Below the pieces are notes generated by a model. That model was not told the origin of the DNA, searched no databases, and worked only from the letters and a program-made list of their open reading frames with translations. A DNA stretch of 33,597 nucleotides from Acidimicrobiaceae bacterium (GTDB taxonomy: Bacteria > Actinomycetota > Acidimicrobiia > Acidimicrobiales > RAAP-2): NCBI GenBank assembly GCA_003163875.1, contig PLRK01000038.1, positions 387 to 33,983 of the forward strand, in the 5' to 3' direction. Made by a program: the position numbers and the translations under genes. Below, one piece after another: positions 7,597-18,644 of this stretch (positions within the stretch are counted from its first letter, which is position 1; each line of letters begins with the position of its first letter).

Positions 7597-8219
7597 GCGC
7601 TCGGAAGAAGCCAGCGTGACACGAGCTCTGGCGCGCGATCGCGCCACTCTTCTGCGGTCAAGGCGTATCGGGCGTGATCCTCCCACGCCCCATCGATTTC
7701 CAAATACCGTTCGGCAATGCCCTCGAAGCGTAAGGCGAGCTTTTCGACGACACGGCGCGACGGCGCGTTTCGAGGAATGATATTGATCTCGACGCGGTGC
7801 AATCGCAGAGATTCGAAGGCGTATTGCATCATGACGACGACCGCCTCGGGCATGAGCCCCTGACCAGCCACTGCTTCGTCAATCCAGTAACCGATATACG
7901 CCGATTGCAGCGGTCCACGCTGGATGGAAGAAAGTGTGATTTCGCCAACGAAGCGACCGCTGACGAAGATGCCGAAGCCGAAGCCGGTACCCATTTGACG
8001 TTCGCGCTCGCGAATCGCGCAGCGGCTCACGAAGCTGCGCTGGTCCTCTGCGAGGTGCGAGGAATGTGCTGAGCGAGGCTCCCACTTGAGTAACCAATCG
8101 TGACATCGCTGGCGAACCTCGAGCCAACTTTCATAGTCGTTTTCATTCAACGTGCGAAGCACTACACGTCGACCGTGTAATGAAATCGGCGAGTAGATGC
8201 TACTTCGCGTGGTTACCAT
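7593..8219 (-). CDS. GNAT N-acetyltransferase, RimJ/RimL type
   Basis: A 208-residue acetyltransferase related to RimJ/RimL, which acetylate the N-terminus of ribosomal proteins or other amines. The N-terminal GRRVVLRTLNENDYESWLEVR is the usual opening of this branch. The acetyl-CoA pyrophosphate loop appears as AVAGQGLMPEAV (about residues 117-128, Q/R-x-x-G-x-G/A type). HRVEINIIPRNAPSRRVVEKL is motif B, which places the end of the acceptor and CoA sites, and GFGIFVSGRFVGEITLS is the central strand pair. The true substrate is unknown. ATG at 8219 has a GAGG 8 bases upstream. It lies alone between a convergent glycosyltransferase and the ppx gene. Confidence 0.88.
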   Translation of the reverse strand: MVTTRSSIYSPISLHGRRVVLRTLNENDYESWLEVRQRCHDWLLKWEPRSAHSSHLAEDQRSFVSRCAIRERERQMGTGFGFGIFVSGRFVGEITLSSIQRGPLQSAYIGYWIDEAVAGQGLMPEAVVVMMQYAFESLRLHRVEINIIPRNAPSRRVVEKLALRFEGIAERYLEIDGAWEDHARYALTAEEWRDRAPELVSRWLLPSA

Positions 8220-8254
8220 GAGCTACGCCTCATCCTCCCATCGTTACACGCGCG

Positions 8255-9172
8255 CTAGGTCAAGAGCGAACGGGTGATCCCGTCCAGGATGTCGTTCTCG
8301 GAACTCAGAAGTTCCAAGGTCTCGAAGCGATCCATCACCGCCGCGAGCACGTAGAGCCCCGCCGTCAGCACGTCCTCTCGACCGGGGACCATGCCCGTCT
8401 CGCGCAACCGCTCGGCGGGTGACTCACCCGCGAGCCTGCGTTGCCACTCGTCGACAACTCCTCGACTCATGAGGTGATGATGGACCTTGGATCGGTCGTA
8501 CACCTTGAGACCCGTGTCCAACTGGGCCAACGTCGCGACGCTGCCGGCGAGGCCCACCAAGCGGACATTGCCGACTAACCGATTGAAGGCAGGAACTGCG
8601 TCAAAGGCCCGATCGAGTTCGGACGAGATCATCTGACGAGCAGCGAGGTCGCGATCGGACGTGACGACACCACTCCCGAGTGCGCGTTCGGTAACCCGCA
8701 CGCAACCAAGTTGCATCGAATAACTGTGGAGCACCCCTCCGAGTTCGACCGCCATCTCCGTCGATCCGCCACCAATGTCGAGAATCATGGTCGGACGCTC
8801 ATCGGTGTCGAGGTCGAGCGTCGCTCCGACGTACGACAACCTCGCCTCTTCAGCACCTTCGAGGATTGTCGCGTTCACACCAACGATGGCTTTCGCTCCG
8901 TCGAGGAAGTCATCTCCGTTGTGAGCGTCACGCACCGCAGACGTTGCGACGAGTAATCCCCGCCGCACCGATGCCGCGTCCATGAAATCGCGATAGTCCC
9001 TCAACACCGTAAAGGTTCGCTCCATCGCCTCGGGCAGCAACGATGACGTTGCGTCGACTCCTTGGCTGAGGCGAGTGATGCGCATTTCTCGCCGCTGGGC
9101 ACCATCGTGATTGGCGATGAGGAGCCTCGTCGAATTACTTCCGCAATCGAGCGCTGCGACAACGTCACTCAC
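8255..9172 (-). CDS. ppx: Exopolyphosphatase / guanosine pentaphosphate phosphatase (Ppx/GppA)
   Basis: A member of the ASKHA fold that hydrolyses inorganic polyphosphate or pppGpp. The N-terminal phosphate-1 loop AALDCGSNSTRLLI and the second loop ILDIGGGSTEMAV (near residue 130) are the ATPase-like motifs; GLAGSVATLAQL and EDVLTAGLYVL follow. A longer frame from 9271 exists, but the domain begins at once after a GTG at 9172, which has GGAG 7 bases upstream and overlaps the DUF501 stop by 8 bases (GTGAGTGA); I use that start, giving 305 residues. An ATG at 9178 is also possible but too close to the GGAG. The length fits the short single-module actinobacterial Ppx. Gene order eno-ftsB-DUF501-ppx matches mycobacteria. 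Confidence 0.93.
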   Translation of the reverse strand: MSDVVAALDCGSNSTRLLIANHDGAQRREMRITRLSQGVDATSSLLPEAMERTFTVLRDYRDFMDAASVRRGLLVATSAVRDAHNGDDFLDGAKAIVGVNATILEGAEEARLSYVGATLDLDTDERPTMILDIGGGSTEMAVELGGVLHSYSMQLGCVRVTERALGSGVVTSDRDLAARQMISSELDRAFDAVPAFNRLVGNVRLVGLAGSVATLAQLDTGLKVYDRSKVHHHLMSRGVVDEWQRRLAGESPAERLRETGMVPGREDVLTAGLYVLAAVMDRFETLELLSSENDILDGITRSLLT

Positions 9173-9643
9173 GAACATTCTCCACGGTGAACTCGGGTAG
9201 ATTGACTTGCTTCGCCACGAGCTCACCAACCGGATCATGCGCGCCCACGAGGTAGTTGGCGAGGTGGGCATGAAGACACTTCACTCCCACTCGAGTGCCC
9301 CCGACACCACCACCCGATTGGATCGAGTCGTCGCGCACCGTCGCTCGACGACGCCTTTGCGCATATTCGAGGTGAGTACGGCGAAGGTCCTCGGTGTCGA
9401 CCAGTTCTTCGAATCGGTGCACGCCACCATTGCCTTCCAAACGACTGACGGCGTCGTGCAGCTCGCTGTCGACGAGCCAAAATAATGTTGGCATCGGCGT
9501 GCCGTCACGCAAGTGAGGTTCGTTTTCAATCACCATTGGACGCCCGTCGCGGCGGCGCACGACCACGGCGCAGCGACCAGCGAGCGGTCTCCCGAGAAGG
9601 ACCTCAATCGATGCAAGATCTTCTGGCGACGCGTCGCGAAAGG

Positions 9644-9647
<4 letters not shown>
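9165..9647 (-). CDS. DUF501 family protein
   Basis: A 160-residue cytoplasmic protein of the DUF501 family, function unknown. Recognisable stretches are ASIEVLLGRPLAGRCAVVVRR at the N-terminus, the PMPTLFWLVDSELHDAVSRLE block in the middle (about residues 51-71), and GGVGGTRVGVKCLHAHLANYL followed by DPVGELVA in the last third. The single His/Cys cluster (KCLHAH) is conserved in the members I know and could be a metal or active site, which is inference. ATG overlaps the stop of the FtsB-like gene (ATGA). Its own stop lies inside the ppx start region, so the three genes are translated in a coupled series. The family usually travels with eno, ftsB and ppx in Actinobacteria. Confidence 0.88.
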
Positions 9648-11399
<1,752 letters not shown>

Positions 11400-11435
11400 C
11401 TAGTCCTAACGCAAGGCTACTCGGGGGAAACGAAA

Positions 11436-12827
11436 TTACTCCTTGGTAGTGCTCTCGATGCGACGAATGTCGTCGCGCAGTTTAAGCGCGCTCTCGCGAA
11501 GCACTCCTTCAAGATCGACACCGGCCCAGCGTGCAGCACGCAGGATTGATGTCAAAGCTTTTTCCCACCCATGCTGCACCGATGTCGGCGTCTGCGTCTC
11601 GTTCGCACTTCGTTCGTCGAAGTGAAGTTCACGAAGTGCCGTCACCGCTTCATCGCGAGCAACGTCGCCACGTTGCTCCTCTCGCGAGACGAGCGCGGAC
11701 TTGGCCAACAGTTTGTTGTAGAGCGAGAGGGCCGGAAGTTGCAGAGCGATGCCGTCAGTGACGCTATCGCGACCTTTCTCGCTCTTCTTAAGCACCTCCC
11801 AACGTGACGCGACCTCACCCGCGTTTGTCACCTGGACGTCACCAAAGACGTGCGGATGGCGAAACGTCAATTTGTCACGCAGGCTGTCTGCGATGCTGGC
11901 CAAGCTGAACAGATCTTCCTCGCTCGCCAACTCCGCGTGGAAAACGATTTGAAACAGAAGATCTCCGAGCTCTTCTTCCACGTGCGAGACAACATCATCG
12001 TCAAGTTCGCCGTTTTCTTGGGCACGTACGAAGCGCTCAAGAGCATCGAGCGCTTCATACGACTCCTCCAGGAGGTGGCGAGTCAGCGAGGCGTGCGTTT
12101 GCTCCTGGTCCCAAGGACATTCAGCTCGTAGGCGCCGCGTGAAACTCACGAGGTCATCCATTGCTTCGCCCGTGCTTCGAAGATCGTCAATCCAGATTGA
12201 CGTCAAGTGATCCGCGCCCGCAAACCCCGCGAGCCTATTGGCCGAGACTTCGTCGACTCGTTGGTCGGCCAGCCCCAGATGATGCAGCACCGTCACCCTC
12301 GTCGAAGGTTCGAGGCGCGCGCCGACGACGCTGAGCACCTCGGGCGAATACGTTTGCAAGACGAGCAGTGGCGCCGGACCTCGGAACGGTTCGATGGATT
12401 CAAGTGCGTCAACGATGCGAAGACCTGACGTCATTGGATCGCGATGAAGAACTGCGCACGCCAGATCGATAATCGACACGGCCGGCTCCAATATGACGTG
12501 TACGTCATCTCGAGACAGCAGTAGTTCGACCGTTCGCTCCGCCACGATTGGTGATCCCGGTACCACGTACACGGCTTCACGAGCTTCGCTCGATGCTGCC
12601 AAGCGAACCAAGTCATCAACAATCGCCCCGTAGAGTTCCTCAAACGAATTTGCTTCTTCGTACCACGGGTCATAACTGATGACGTCGATGAGTCCTGCCG
12701 CGGCGGGATGCACCCTCGTGCGCAAGCGAACAACCGGGGAATCAGTAATCAAACGCACCGCGCGCTCGGTGAGCAAATCCGCGTCACCTGGCCCAAGACC
12801 GACAACACGGACAGTGGGAAGGCTCAC
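11436..12827 (-). CDS. mazG: Nucleoside triphosphate pyrophosphohydrolase MazG with N-terminal tetrapyrrole-methylase-like domain
   Basis: A 463-residue fusion. Residues 1-215 form a SAM-dependent tetrapyrrole methylase-like (YabN-type) domain, opening VRVVGLGPGDADLLT and with VYVVPGSPIVAE as the usual GxP strand. The C-terminal half is a MazG pyrophosphohydrolase: LRAECPWDQEQTHASLTRHL, then EESYEALDAL, EEELGDLLFQIVFHAELA with metal-binding Glu/Asp, and KLTFRHPHVFGDV. MazG removes pyrophosphate from (often damaged) NTPs and affects stress nucleotides. The domain order matches YabN of Bacillus; mycobacterial MazG has a different N-terminus (recalled). The ATG overlaps the upstream SurA-like stop by 4 bases. 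No methyl acceptor is evident. Confidence 0.92.
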   Translation of the reverse strand: MSLPTVRVVGLGPGDADLLTERAVRLITDSPVVRLRTRVHPAAAGLIDVISYDPWYEEANSFEELYGAIVDDLVRLAASSEAREAVYVVPGSPIVAERTVELLLSRDDVHVILEPAVSIIDLACAVLHRDPMTSGLRIVDALESIEPFRGPAPLLVLQTYSPEVLSVVGARLEPSTRVTVLHHLGLADQRVDEVSANRLAGFAGADHLTSIWIDDLRSTGEAMDDLVSFTRRLRAECPWDQEQTHASLTRHLLEESYEALDALERFVRAQENGELDDDVVSHVEEELGDLLFQIVFHAELASEEDLFSLASIADSLRDKLTFRHPHVFGDVQVTNAGEVASRWEVLKKSEKGRDSVTDGIALQLPALSLYNKLLAKSALVSREEQRGDVARDEAVTALRELHFDERSANETQTPTSVQHGWEKALTSILRAARWAGVDLEGVLRESALKLRDDIRRIESTTKE

Positions 12828-13918
12828 TTATATTTTGTCGTTGACGCCGTCGTGAGGTTTTTCGACGTATCAAGCGCGTCACTCGATGACGGTAACAGTG
12901 GTGCGAACACTGATGGCCCCGAGGAGGAGGAGGACAAACCCCAACGCCCAAACGCGGGATTCACCGCGACCGCCGTGGCGTACAGGATGTTCTCTTCTTC
13001 AGCGTTCGCTTGGGCCGCGTTGTAGGAACGTATGTCATTGAGGACCGTCGCTTCGGCGCTGGTGAACGGCGTGACGGTCCGCTTTGTCGGAGCCACGAAC
13101 AAGGCGTACTCAGCACCTTGAATAGTCACGTACTGCGGATCTCTCGGAAATGTATTGAGTGCCGTCGTGCCAACGTCGCTACGAATGCTCTCGTAGTACG
13201 TGCTCGAAGGAGAGAAACAACCGTCAGCTCCCCCGCTCTTGGCGTTCGATTCCAGCGAGAATTTCGCCGCGAGGGTGGCCACGGAATCGCCCGCCGCTTC
13301 GGCGTCGTCAAATGCCGCAACGCTCGTGGGTGACATGAGTGCAATGCTCACGCACAGCGTGTCGTACGACGAGACGTGCGACTGGTAGTAGGTGTTCGCT
13401 GCTGCGAGCGTGAGGGGGATCGTCGTGTCGAGTCGCGAGAGGAAGTACGTGGACATCGCTTGGTCGAAGACTTCGGCACTGCGCATCTCCGCGGGCATGG
13501 CATTGAGCGCCTCAGTGGACGTTCCCGGACAGCTGTACTGCGCCGACGTCGCCGCTTGCGTCAATTCTCCTTCGAGCGACGATCTAGCCGTCGCGAGTGC
13601 CTTTGCATTGGGTTGGTAATGAAACGTCTTGGTGACGTAGTCCGACACCGCGAGGCCCTGGATACGCAAGTTCGACCACGCAGCGGCACTGTTTGCGCTG
13701 ATGGTCTCAGAACCCGCGCCGGCTACGAAGGCCGTTTGGGCGAGTGCGTCTAGGTAACACTCGATATTTGGCGTCGTGGCAATCGCGTGCAACTCGCTCA
13801 AAAACGCGTCGTTGGAAACTTGGTTCGAGTTGACGGTGACCGCAGCGTTCGAACTCGTCAGTCCGTAGACACCTGCTCCGACGAGGGCAAGAACGATTAG
13901 GACGACGAGGCGACGCAC
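12824..13918 (-). CDS. SurA-like / parvulin-type peptidyl-prolyl isomerase, membrane-anchored, divergent
   Basis: A 364-residue exported protein with an N-terminal hydrophobic helix at about residues 3-22 (RRLVVLIVLALVGAGVYGL), probably an uncleaved anchor or signal. Residues 30-170 have the SurA-N look (VTVNSNQVSNDAFLSELHAI...). Residues 180-285 resemble a PPIC domain: YYQSHVSSYDTLCVSIALM, then FSLESNAKSGGADGCF and PRDPQYVTIQGAEYALFVAP. The parvulin catalytic Cys/His constellation is not intact, so it may be a chaperone rather than an isomerase. The tail is Ser/Thr-rich. It lies between mfd and mazG, where M. tuberculosis has another exported protein. It starts with ATG or GTG at 13918, 9 bases after the mfd stop, and overlaps mazG (ATGA). 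Confidence 0.75.
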   Translation of the reverse strand: MRRLVVLIVLALVGAGVYGLTSSNAAVTVNSNQVSNDAFLSELHAIATTPNIECYLDALAQTAFVAGAGSETISANSAAAWSNLRIQGLAVSDYVTKTFHYQPNAKALATARSSLEGELTQAATSAQYSCPGTSTEALNAMPAEMRSAEVFDQAMSTYFLSRLDTTIPLTLAAANTYYQSHVSSYDTLCVSIALMSPTSVAAFDDAEAAGDSVATLAAKFSLESNAKSGGADGCFSPSSTYYESIRSDVGTTALNTFPRDPQYVTIQGAEYALFVAPTKRTVTPFTSAEATVLNDIRSYNAAQANAEEENILYATAVAVNPAFGRWGLSSSSSGPSVFAPLLPSSSDALDTSKNLTTASTTKYK

Positions 13919-13927
13919 TCTGCCATG

Positions 13928-16900
13928 CTACCGAGAAGACTCCAACTGCTCTGGCGCCCCCGCCACGATGGATCGGATTAACTCGAGAATCGCGGCGGGT
14001 GATGACGCACTCGCGGCCACTTCGATTCGAAGCTCCTTGGAAGTCTCGTCGTAGGTTCGCGAGCCGTGCGTGCGACGAAGCCGCGTCTGTTGGCTCAGGC
14101 TTAGCGCGAGAGGACCCACGCGAAGCACTGGCTTGGACCGGACTCCGACCTTGGCGGGCAGGAGCGTCAAGGTGTCGACCCCGAGTTCGAGACAGATGAG
14201 ACGCAGTTCTCCGAGTTCCAACAAACCCTGCGCGGCGCCAGGAAGCGGGCCATAGCGGTCAACCCATTCATCACGCAGGTCTCGCAACTCCTCGACGGTG
14301 GTGGTGCTTGCCAAGCGACGATACGCCTCGAGCCGCGCGTCGTCTGCCTCGACGTAATTCTTCGGTAGGTGCGCGTCACCCGGTACGTCGACCGTAACGT
14401 TCTTGACCTCGGGTACGACGAAGCCTTTCGCATCAGCGACCGCCTCGGCAACCAATTGGACGTAGAGGTCGTAGCCCACCGCGGCGACCGGACCAGATTG
14501 ATCATGGCCCAGCAGGTTGCCCGCGCCACGAATCTCGAGGTCGCGCATGGCGATCTTGAAGCCGCTGCCGAGCGCCGTATTGTCGCCAATCGTGCGGAGC
14601 CGCTCGTACGCCGTTTCGCTGAGGACCTTATCGGCGGGATGAAAGAGGTAGGCGTAGGCGCGATGGCCGCTTCGACCCACGCGACCTCGCAGTTGGTGCA
14701 TCTGGCCCAAACCGAGTCGATCGGCTCGATCGACGATCAAGGTGTTGACCGAAGGAAGATCGATGCCAGATTCGACGATCGTGGTACACACGAGCACGTC
14801 GTAGCGTCGCTCCCAGAAGTCGATCATGACTCGTTCGAGCGTGCCTTCGTCCATTTGACCGTGCGCGATCGCTATTCGTGCGTCGGGGACTAGTTGACCG
14901 AGTCGTTTGGCGACCTCGTCAATGTCCGCGACGCGGTTGTGCACGTAAAAGACCTGGCCTTCGCGCAGGATCTCGCGACGCAGCGCCTCGACCACGGCCG
15001 GTTCGCTGTACTCGCCCACGTGGGTGAGGATCGGACGACGATCAGCTGGCGGCGTCGTGATCATTGAGAGGTCGCGAATCCCTGCGATTGCCATCTCCAA
15101 CGTGCGCGGTATCGGACTCGCACTCAGCGTCAACACGTCCACCCCCAGAGAACGGGCTTTGATCGCTTCCTTGTGGTTGACGCCAAATCGCTGTTCCTCG
15201 TCGACGACGAGCAGACCCAAATTTTTAAATGTCACGTTCTCCGATAGCAGTCGATGGGTACCAATCACGACATCGATGGTTCCCTCTTTCAGCCCCTGAA
15301 GCGTCGTTTTCGTCTCGGCATCGTCGACGAAGCGACTCAGCATCGCAACTTTGACGGGGAAGCCGGCGAAGCGGTCGCTGAAAGTGGCGAAATGTTGACT
15401 CGCGAGCAACGTTGTCGGCACCAGGACCGCTGCCTGCATGTTGTCTTGCACTGCCTTGAACACTGCGCGCACGGCCAACTCGGTTTTCCCAAAGCCAACG
15501 TCCGCGCACACCAATCGGTCCATGGGTCTCTCGAGTTCCATATCCGCTTTGATGTCTCGCAGGGCGTGCGCTTGGTCGGTCGTAAGCGTGTACTCGAAGA
15601 GTTCTTCCATCTCGCGCTGCCACGCCGTGTCCGCACTGAAAGCGTGGCCTCTCGCCACGTTGCGCTGACGATAGAGGTCGACCAACTCTTGTGCGACGAG
15701 AAAGGCTGCCGCGCGCGCTTTGGCCCTGGTCTTTTGCCACTCCGCACCGCCCATGCGCGAGAGCGCCGGAGCGTCGCCTCCCGAATACGGTGTCAACGCA
15801 TCGATTTGCTCAGTCGGCCAGTAGCTTCGTCCATCCTTGAACTCAAGAATCAAATAGTCGCGTGTCGTGCCATTGATGGCGCGTGTCGTCGTGCCCGAGA
15901 ACCGCGCGACGCCATGTTGACGATGAACCACGTAACTGCCGACCGCGAGATCATCAAAAAATCCATCGACGTTTCGCGCTCGCGTCCGCGCGACGCGATG
16001 AACGCTTCGCCGTCCCGTGAGGTCGCTCTCGCTCCACACCACGATGTCGGGATCGTCCATGGTGAATCCCGAAGGCAACGTGCTCTCGAGCACGCTGAGA
16101 CGCGCTTGCAGGACCATGCTCGGATCGGTCGACACGTCGAGACCTTCACTGCGAAGTTGCTCGGCCATGCGTTGCACCGCCGCGGTACTCGTCGTGAGCA
16201 CTACGCCTCGTCGAGCCGATCCCCACGTTCGCACGTGCGCCGCGAGCCGAGCCGGGTCGCCTTGGACCACGGGAGGTGAGCCGAGATTGAGCGTGGAGCT
16301 CGCGAGAGCGCCCATGGTCGGATTGAGGCTCACGTCGACGCGCCCTTCGAGCACTTGTTCCCACGACGAGTGCAGCAGCGGCACCGGCGAGGATGCCCGC
16401 CAGGTCGCCGCGACGACGTCGGTGAGTTCACGTTCTTCGTCGAGAAGTTCATCCAGTCGCAGTCGAACGCGGTCAGGCTCGACAACGAGGACGCTCACGT
16501 CGTGGAGTTCGTCGAGGAGCGTTCGAGGTTGCTCGACGAAGAGCGACATCCACCCTTCCATCCCATCGAACAGTTGACCGGTCGCGATTCGATCAAAGAC
16601 TTCTCGTCCCCACGGCCTCTGGACGACCAGAGCCTCACTTCGTCGACGCGAGATTTCGCCCGGCAACCATTCGCGAGCCGGAGCGACGAAGGCCCGATCA
16701 AGATCGTGCAGTGATCGTTGATTCGCGATGTCAAACGTGGTGAGACGTTCGAGTTCGTCGCCAAAGAAATCAAGTCGGATCGGCTCGTCGCCTTGGGCGG
16801 GCCAGACGTCAACGATGCCACCTCGCACCGCGAATTCCGCTCGATGTTCGACCAAGTTCTCGCGACGGTAACCAAAGCGCACGAGGTCGACGAGCAAGCG

Positions 16901-17335
16901 GTCCCGATCAAGTTCGCCACCTCGAAGCACTTCGAGGGGTGGGGCCATGGTCTCGGGCGAGAGGATCTGGCACAGCGCACGAACCGAAGCCACGAGAACT
17001 CGAGGAGTATCACCTTGTTGAAGACGCGAACGAAGTAGCACTCGAGTCGCCATCACGGCGCTGTCGGGGCTGACTCGTTCGAGGGGATGTGTGTCCCACG
17101 CGGGCCAGAGGGCAACCTCGTCACCAGGAAGAAGCGCCGCGAGTGCGTCACGAAGTTGTTCCGACTCCGTCGAGGTCGCGCACACGCATAATAAAAATTG
17201 CGTATCGAGGGCGTAGGAGGCGACGCTCAACGGCGTCGCGTAGGTACTGGGCGAGAATGCGCCCGAGGCGTTTTGCGCTCGAAGGGCGGGAGCAATAGTC
17301 TCGAGGACTCGACGGAGCCCTTGGGACTCAGTCAC
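13928..17335 (-). CDS. mfd: Transcription-repair coupling factor (Mfd)
   Basis: A DNA translocase that removes RNA polymerase stalled at lesions and recruits UvrA. At 1135 residues it has the full domain order: UvrB-like N-terminal domains, the CarD/TRCF RNA polymerase interaction domain at about residues 470-540 (YVVHRQHGVARFSG ... YLILEFKDGRSYWPTEQID), the helicase core with Walker A ADVGFGKTE, the DEEQRFGVNHK box, the SASPIPRTLEMA motif, and motif VI QLRGRVGRSGHRAYAYL, then the TRCF motif ending the protein (MRDLEIRGAGNLLG). GTG start overlaps the pth stop by 8 bases. It is cotranscribed with pth upstream and the SurA-like gene downstream. Confidence 0.98.
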   Translation of the reverse strand: MTESQGLRRVLETIAPALRAQNASGAFSPSTYATPLSVASYALDTQFLLCVCATSTESEQLRDALAALLPGDEVALWPAWDTHPLERVSPDSAVMATRVLLRSRLQQGDTPRVLVASVRALCQILSPETMAPPLEVLRGGELDRDRLLVDLVRFGYRRENLVEHRAEFAVRGGIVDVWPAQGDEPIRLDFFGDELERLTTFDIANQRSLHDLDRAFVAPAREWLPGEISRRRSEALVVQRPWGREVFDRIATGQLFDGMEGWMSLFVEQPRTLLDELHDVSVLVVEPDRVRLRLDELLDEERELTDVVAATWRASSPVPLLHSSWEQVLEGRVDVSLNPTMGALASSTLNLGSPPVVQGDPARLAAHVRTWGSARRGVVLTTSTAAVQRMAEQLRSEGLDVSTDPSMVLQARLSVLESTLPSGFTMDDPDIVVWSESDLTGRRSVHRVARTRARNVDGFFDDLAVGSYVVHRQHGVARFSGTTTRAINGTTRDYLILEFKDGRSYWPTEQIDALTPYSGGDAPALSRMGGAEWQKTRAKARAAAFLVAQELVDLYRQRNVARGHAFSADTAWQREMEELFEYTLTTDQAHALRDIKADMELERPMDRLVCADVGFGKTELAVRAVFKAVQDNMQAAVLVPTTLLASQHFATFSDRFAGFPVKVAMLSRFVDDAETKTTLQGLKEGTIDVVIGTHRLLSENVTFKNLGLLVVDEEQRFGVNHKEAIKARSLGVDVLTLSASPIPRTLEMAIAGIRDLSMITTPPADRRPILTHVGEYSEPAVVEALRREILREGQVFYVHNRVADIDEVAKRLGQLVPDARIAIAHGQMDEGTLERVMIDFWERRYDVLVCTTIVESGIDLPSVNTLIVDRADRLGLGQMHQLRGRVGRSGHRAYAYLFHPADKVLSETAYERLRTIGDNTALGSGFKIAMRDLEIRGAGNLLGHDQSGPVAAVGYDLYVQLVAEAVADAKGFVVPEVKNVTVDVPGDAHLPKNYVEADDARLEAYRRLASTTTVEELRDLRDEWVDRYGPLPGAAQGLLELGELRLICLELGVDTLTLLPAKVGVRSKPVLRVGPLALSLSQQTRLRRTHGSRTYDETSKELRIEVAASASSPAAILELIRSIVAGAPEQLESSR

Positions 17336-17951
17336 GAGTGCCGTTCACGCGTCGCTGCGCGTCAACGAAGTCGCCGTCGAGCAGCATCTCGAGTGCGTCC
17401 GCGGCCTCGCTCACGTGTTCGAGATGTCGTTTCATGGTCTTTCCGACGAGAGGCTTCAAGACGTAGTCGGTAACCTGTTCCTTCCTTGCGGGGCGACCAA
17501 TGCCTATGCGCAATCGAGCAAAATCGTTGGTACCCAGCACGCCCGCGATCGAACGCAGGCCGTTATGACCCGCGAGTCCCCCGCCAAAGCGCAGCTGCAA
17601 GCGACCAGGTTCCATGTCCAGCTCGTCGTGGGCAATGACGAGTCGTGCGAGGTCAGCGAGCGACGTTCGCTTTAACAAGGCTGGAAGCGCGGCGCCTGAG
17701 TCGTTCATGAATGTCGTGGGCACCGCCAGCGTCACGAGACCATGGCTCGTTAACAGCGAGGCGCTCATGGCGCGCTGACGACTTTCTAGTTTGAGGGTGA
17801 CGCCACGGCGTTCGCAGACTTGTCGCACCGCGTCGCCGCCGACGTTATGGCGCGAACCGGCGTATTCAAGTCCGGGATTCGCAAGTCCGACGATGACGAG
17901 CGCACTCGGCGTACCCCTTCGGGCTTCGTCGCGTGAGCGCCGAAGCGCCAC
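17328..17951 (-). CDS. pth: Peptidyl-tRNA hydrolase
   Basis: Cleaves the ester between peptide and tRNA on drop-off peptidyl-tRNA. The 207-residue protein carries GLANPGLEYAGSRHNVGGDAV with the catalytic His and Asn, HDELDMEPGRLQLRFGGGLAGHNGLRSI with the catalytic Asp, and RLRIGIGRP. The N-terminus from GTG at 17951 is about 15 residues longer than most family members; I kept it because it lies 6 bases after the rplY stop and no later start codon fits before the domain. The rplY-pth pair is conserved in Actinobacteria. The gene overlaps mfd by 8 bases. Confidence 0.96.
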   Translation of the reverse strand: MALRRSRDEARRGTPSALVIVGLANPGLEYAGSRHNVGGDAVRQVCERRGVTLKLESRQRAMSASLLTSHGLVTLAVPTTFMNDSGAALPALLKRTSLADLARLVIAHDELDMEPGRLQLRFGGGLAGHNGLRSIAGVLGTNDFARLRIGIGRPARKEQVTDYVLKPLVGKTMKRHLEHVSEAADALEMLLDGDFVDAQRRVNGTRD

Positions 17952-17957
17952 CGTGAA

Positions 17958-18557
17958 CTACTCCGCGGCTGGTTCGACGCCGGACGCGGTCTTCGCAGCG
18001 ACGCGACCGGCACGAGTGGTCACCACCGTGAGGCTCGCGTCAACCGCTGGCTCCACGCCCTTAGGCAGCACGACGTCCTGGACTCGAATCGAGGAACCGA
18101 CCTTGAGCTCCGAGATGTCGACATCGAGGTGCGTCGGGATCTGATCCGGACGAGTCCTTATCTCGATGCTGAACATCTGCTGGTCGACTTCCCAGTCGGC
18201 GTGTCGCACTTCGACCGCATCACCAATGAGATGCAGAGGTACTTCGGCGACCACGAGTTCGTTGGGGTCGATGATTTGAAAGTCAATGTGCGAGACGGTG
18301 CCGCGCACGGGGTGACGCTGTATCTCTCGGGCCATGACGAGATACTTCTTGCCGTCGGCGTCAAGGTCGATGAGTGAGTTGAGTCCCTGTTCGCCCGACA
18401 CTGCCGTGCGAAAAGCCTTCGCGTCAACCGAGATGGCGAGCGGGCTTTGACCATGGCCGTAGACGACGCCGGGGATCGATCCACTGGTGCGAAGCCGGCG
18501 CGAATTGCGCGAACCGTGCTCGCGGGTCGTTGACGCTCTCAAAGTGACTGCAGACAT
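17958..18557 (-). CDS. rplY: 50S ribosomal protein bL25, long (Ctc) form
   Basis: A 199-residue CTC-type L25 that binds 5S rRNA. The N-terminal L25 domain spans about residues 4-95 (SRRLRTSGSIPGVVYGHG and IQRHPVRGTVSHIDFQII), and the C-terminal TL5-type domain covers 96-190 (VEVRHADWEVDQQMFSIEIRT, then the DISELKVGSSIRVQDVVLPKGV block). The tail is Ala/Glu-rich. The start is ATG with GGAGG 7 bases upstream, one of the clearest ribosome binding sites in the window. It starts a transcript of its own if the -10 at 18613-18618 is real, running on into pth and mfd. Confidence 0.96.
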   Translation of the reverse strand: MSAVTLRASTTREHGSRNSRRLRTSGSIPGVVYGHGQSPLAISVDAKAFRTAVSGEQGLNSLIDLDADGKKYLVMAREIQRHPVRGTVSHIDFQIIDPNELVVAEVPLHLIGDAVEVRHADWEVDQQMFSIEIRTRPDQIPTHLDVDISELKVGSSIRVQDVVLPKGVEPAVDASLTVVTTRAGRVAAKTASGVEPAAE

Positions 18558-18612
18558 AAGAAATCCTCCAACGAATGGCTGGCACCAACGACGGGCCGTG
18601 CACAGGGTTTAC

Positions 18613-18618
18613 AGTCTA
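18613..18618 (-). promoter_or_regulatory. Possible -10 element for rplY-pth-mfd
   Basis: TAGACT on the minus strand lies 55 bases before the rplY ATG in the prs-rplY gap. The hexamer is a good actinobacterial -10, but I see no matching -35, so this is a weak prediction. An inverted repeat (TCTGACT-TCG-AGTCAGA) at 18633-18649 overlaps the prs stop and lacks a T-tract. Confidence 0.3.
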
Positions 18619-18644
18619 TCCCCTGATTGGCGTCTGACTTCGAG

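Noticed and set aside
15254-16279. 341-codon plus-strand open frame
   Set aside because: It lies wholly inside mfd on the other strand and has an Arg/His-rich shadow composition with no domain. The minus-strand frame carries all Mfd motifs.
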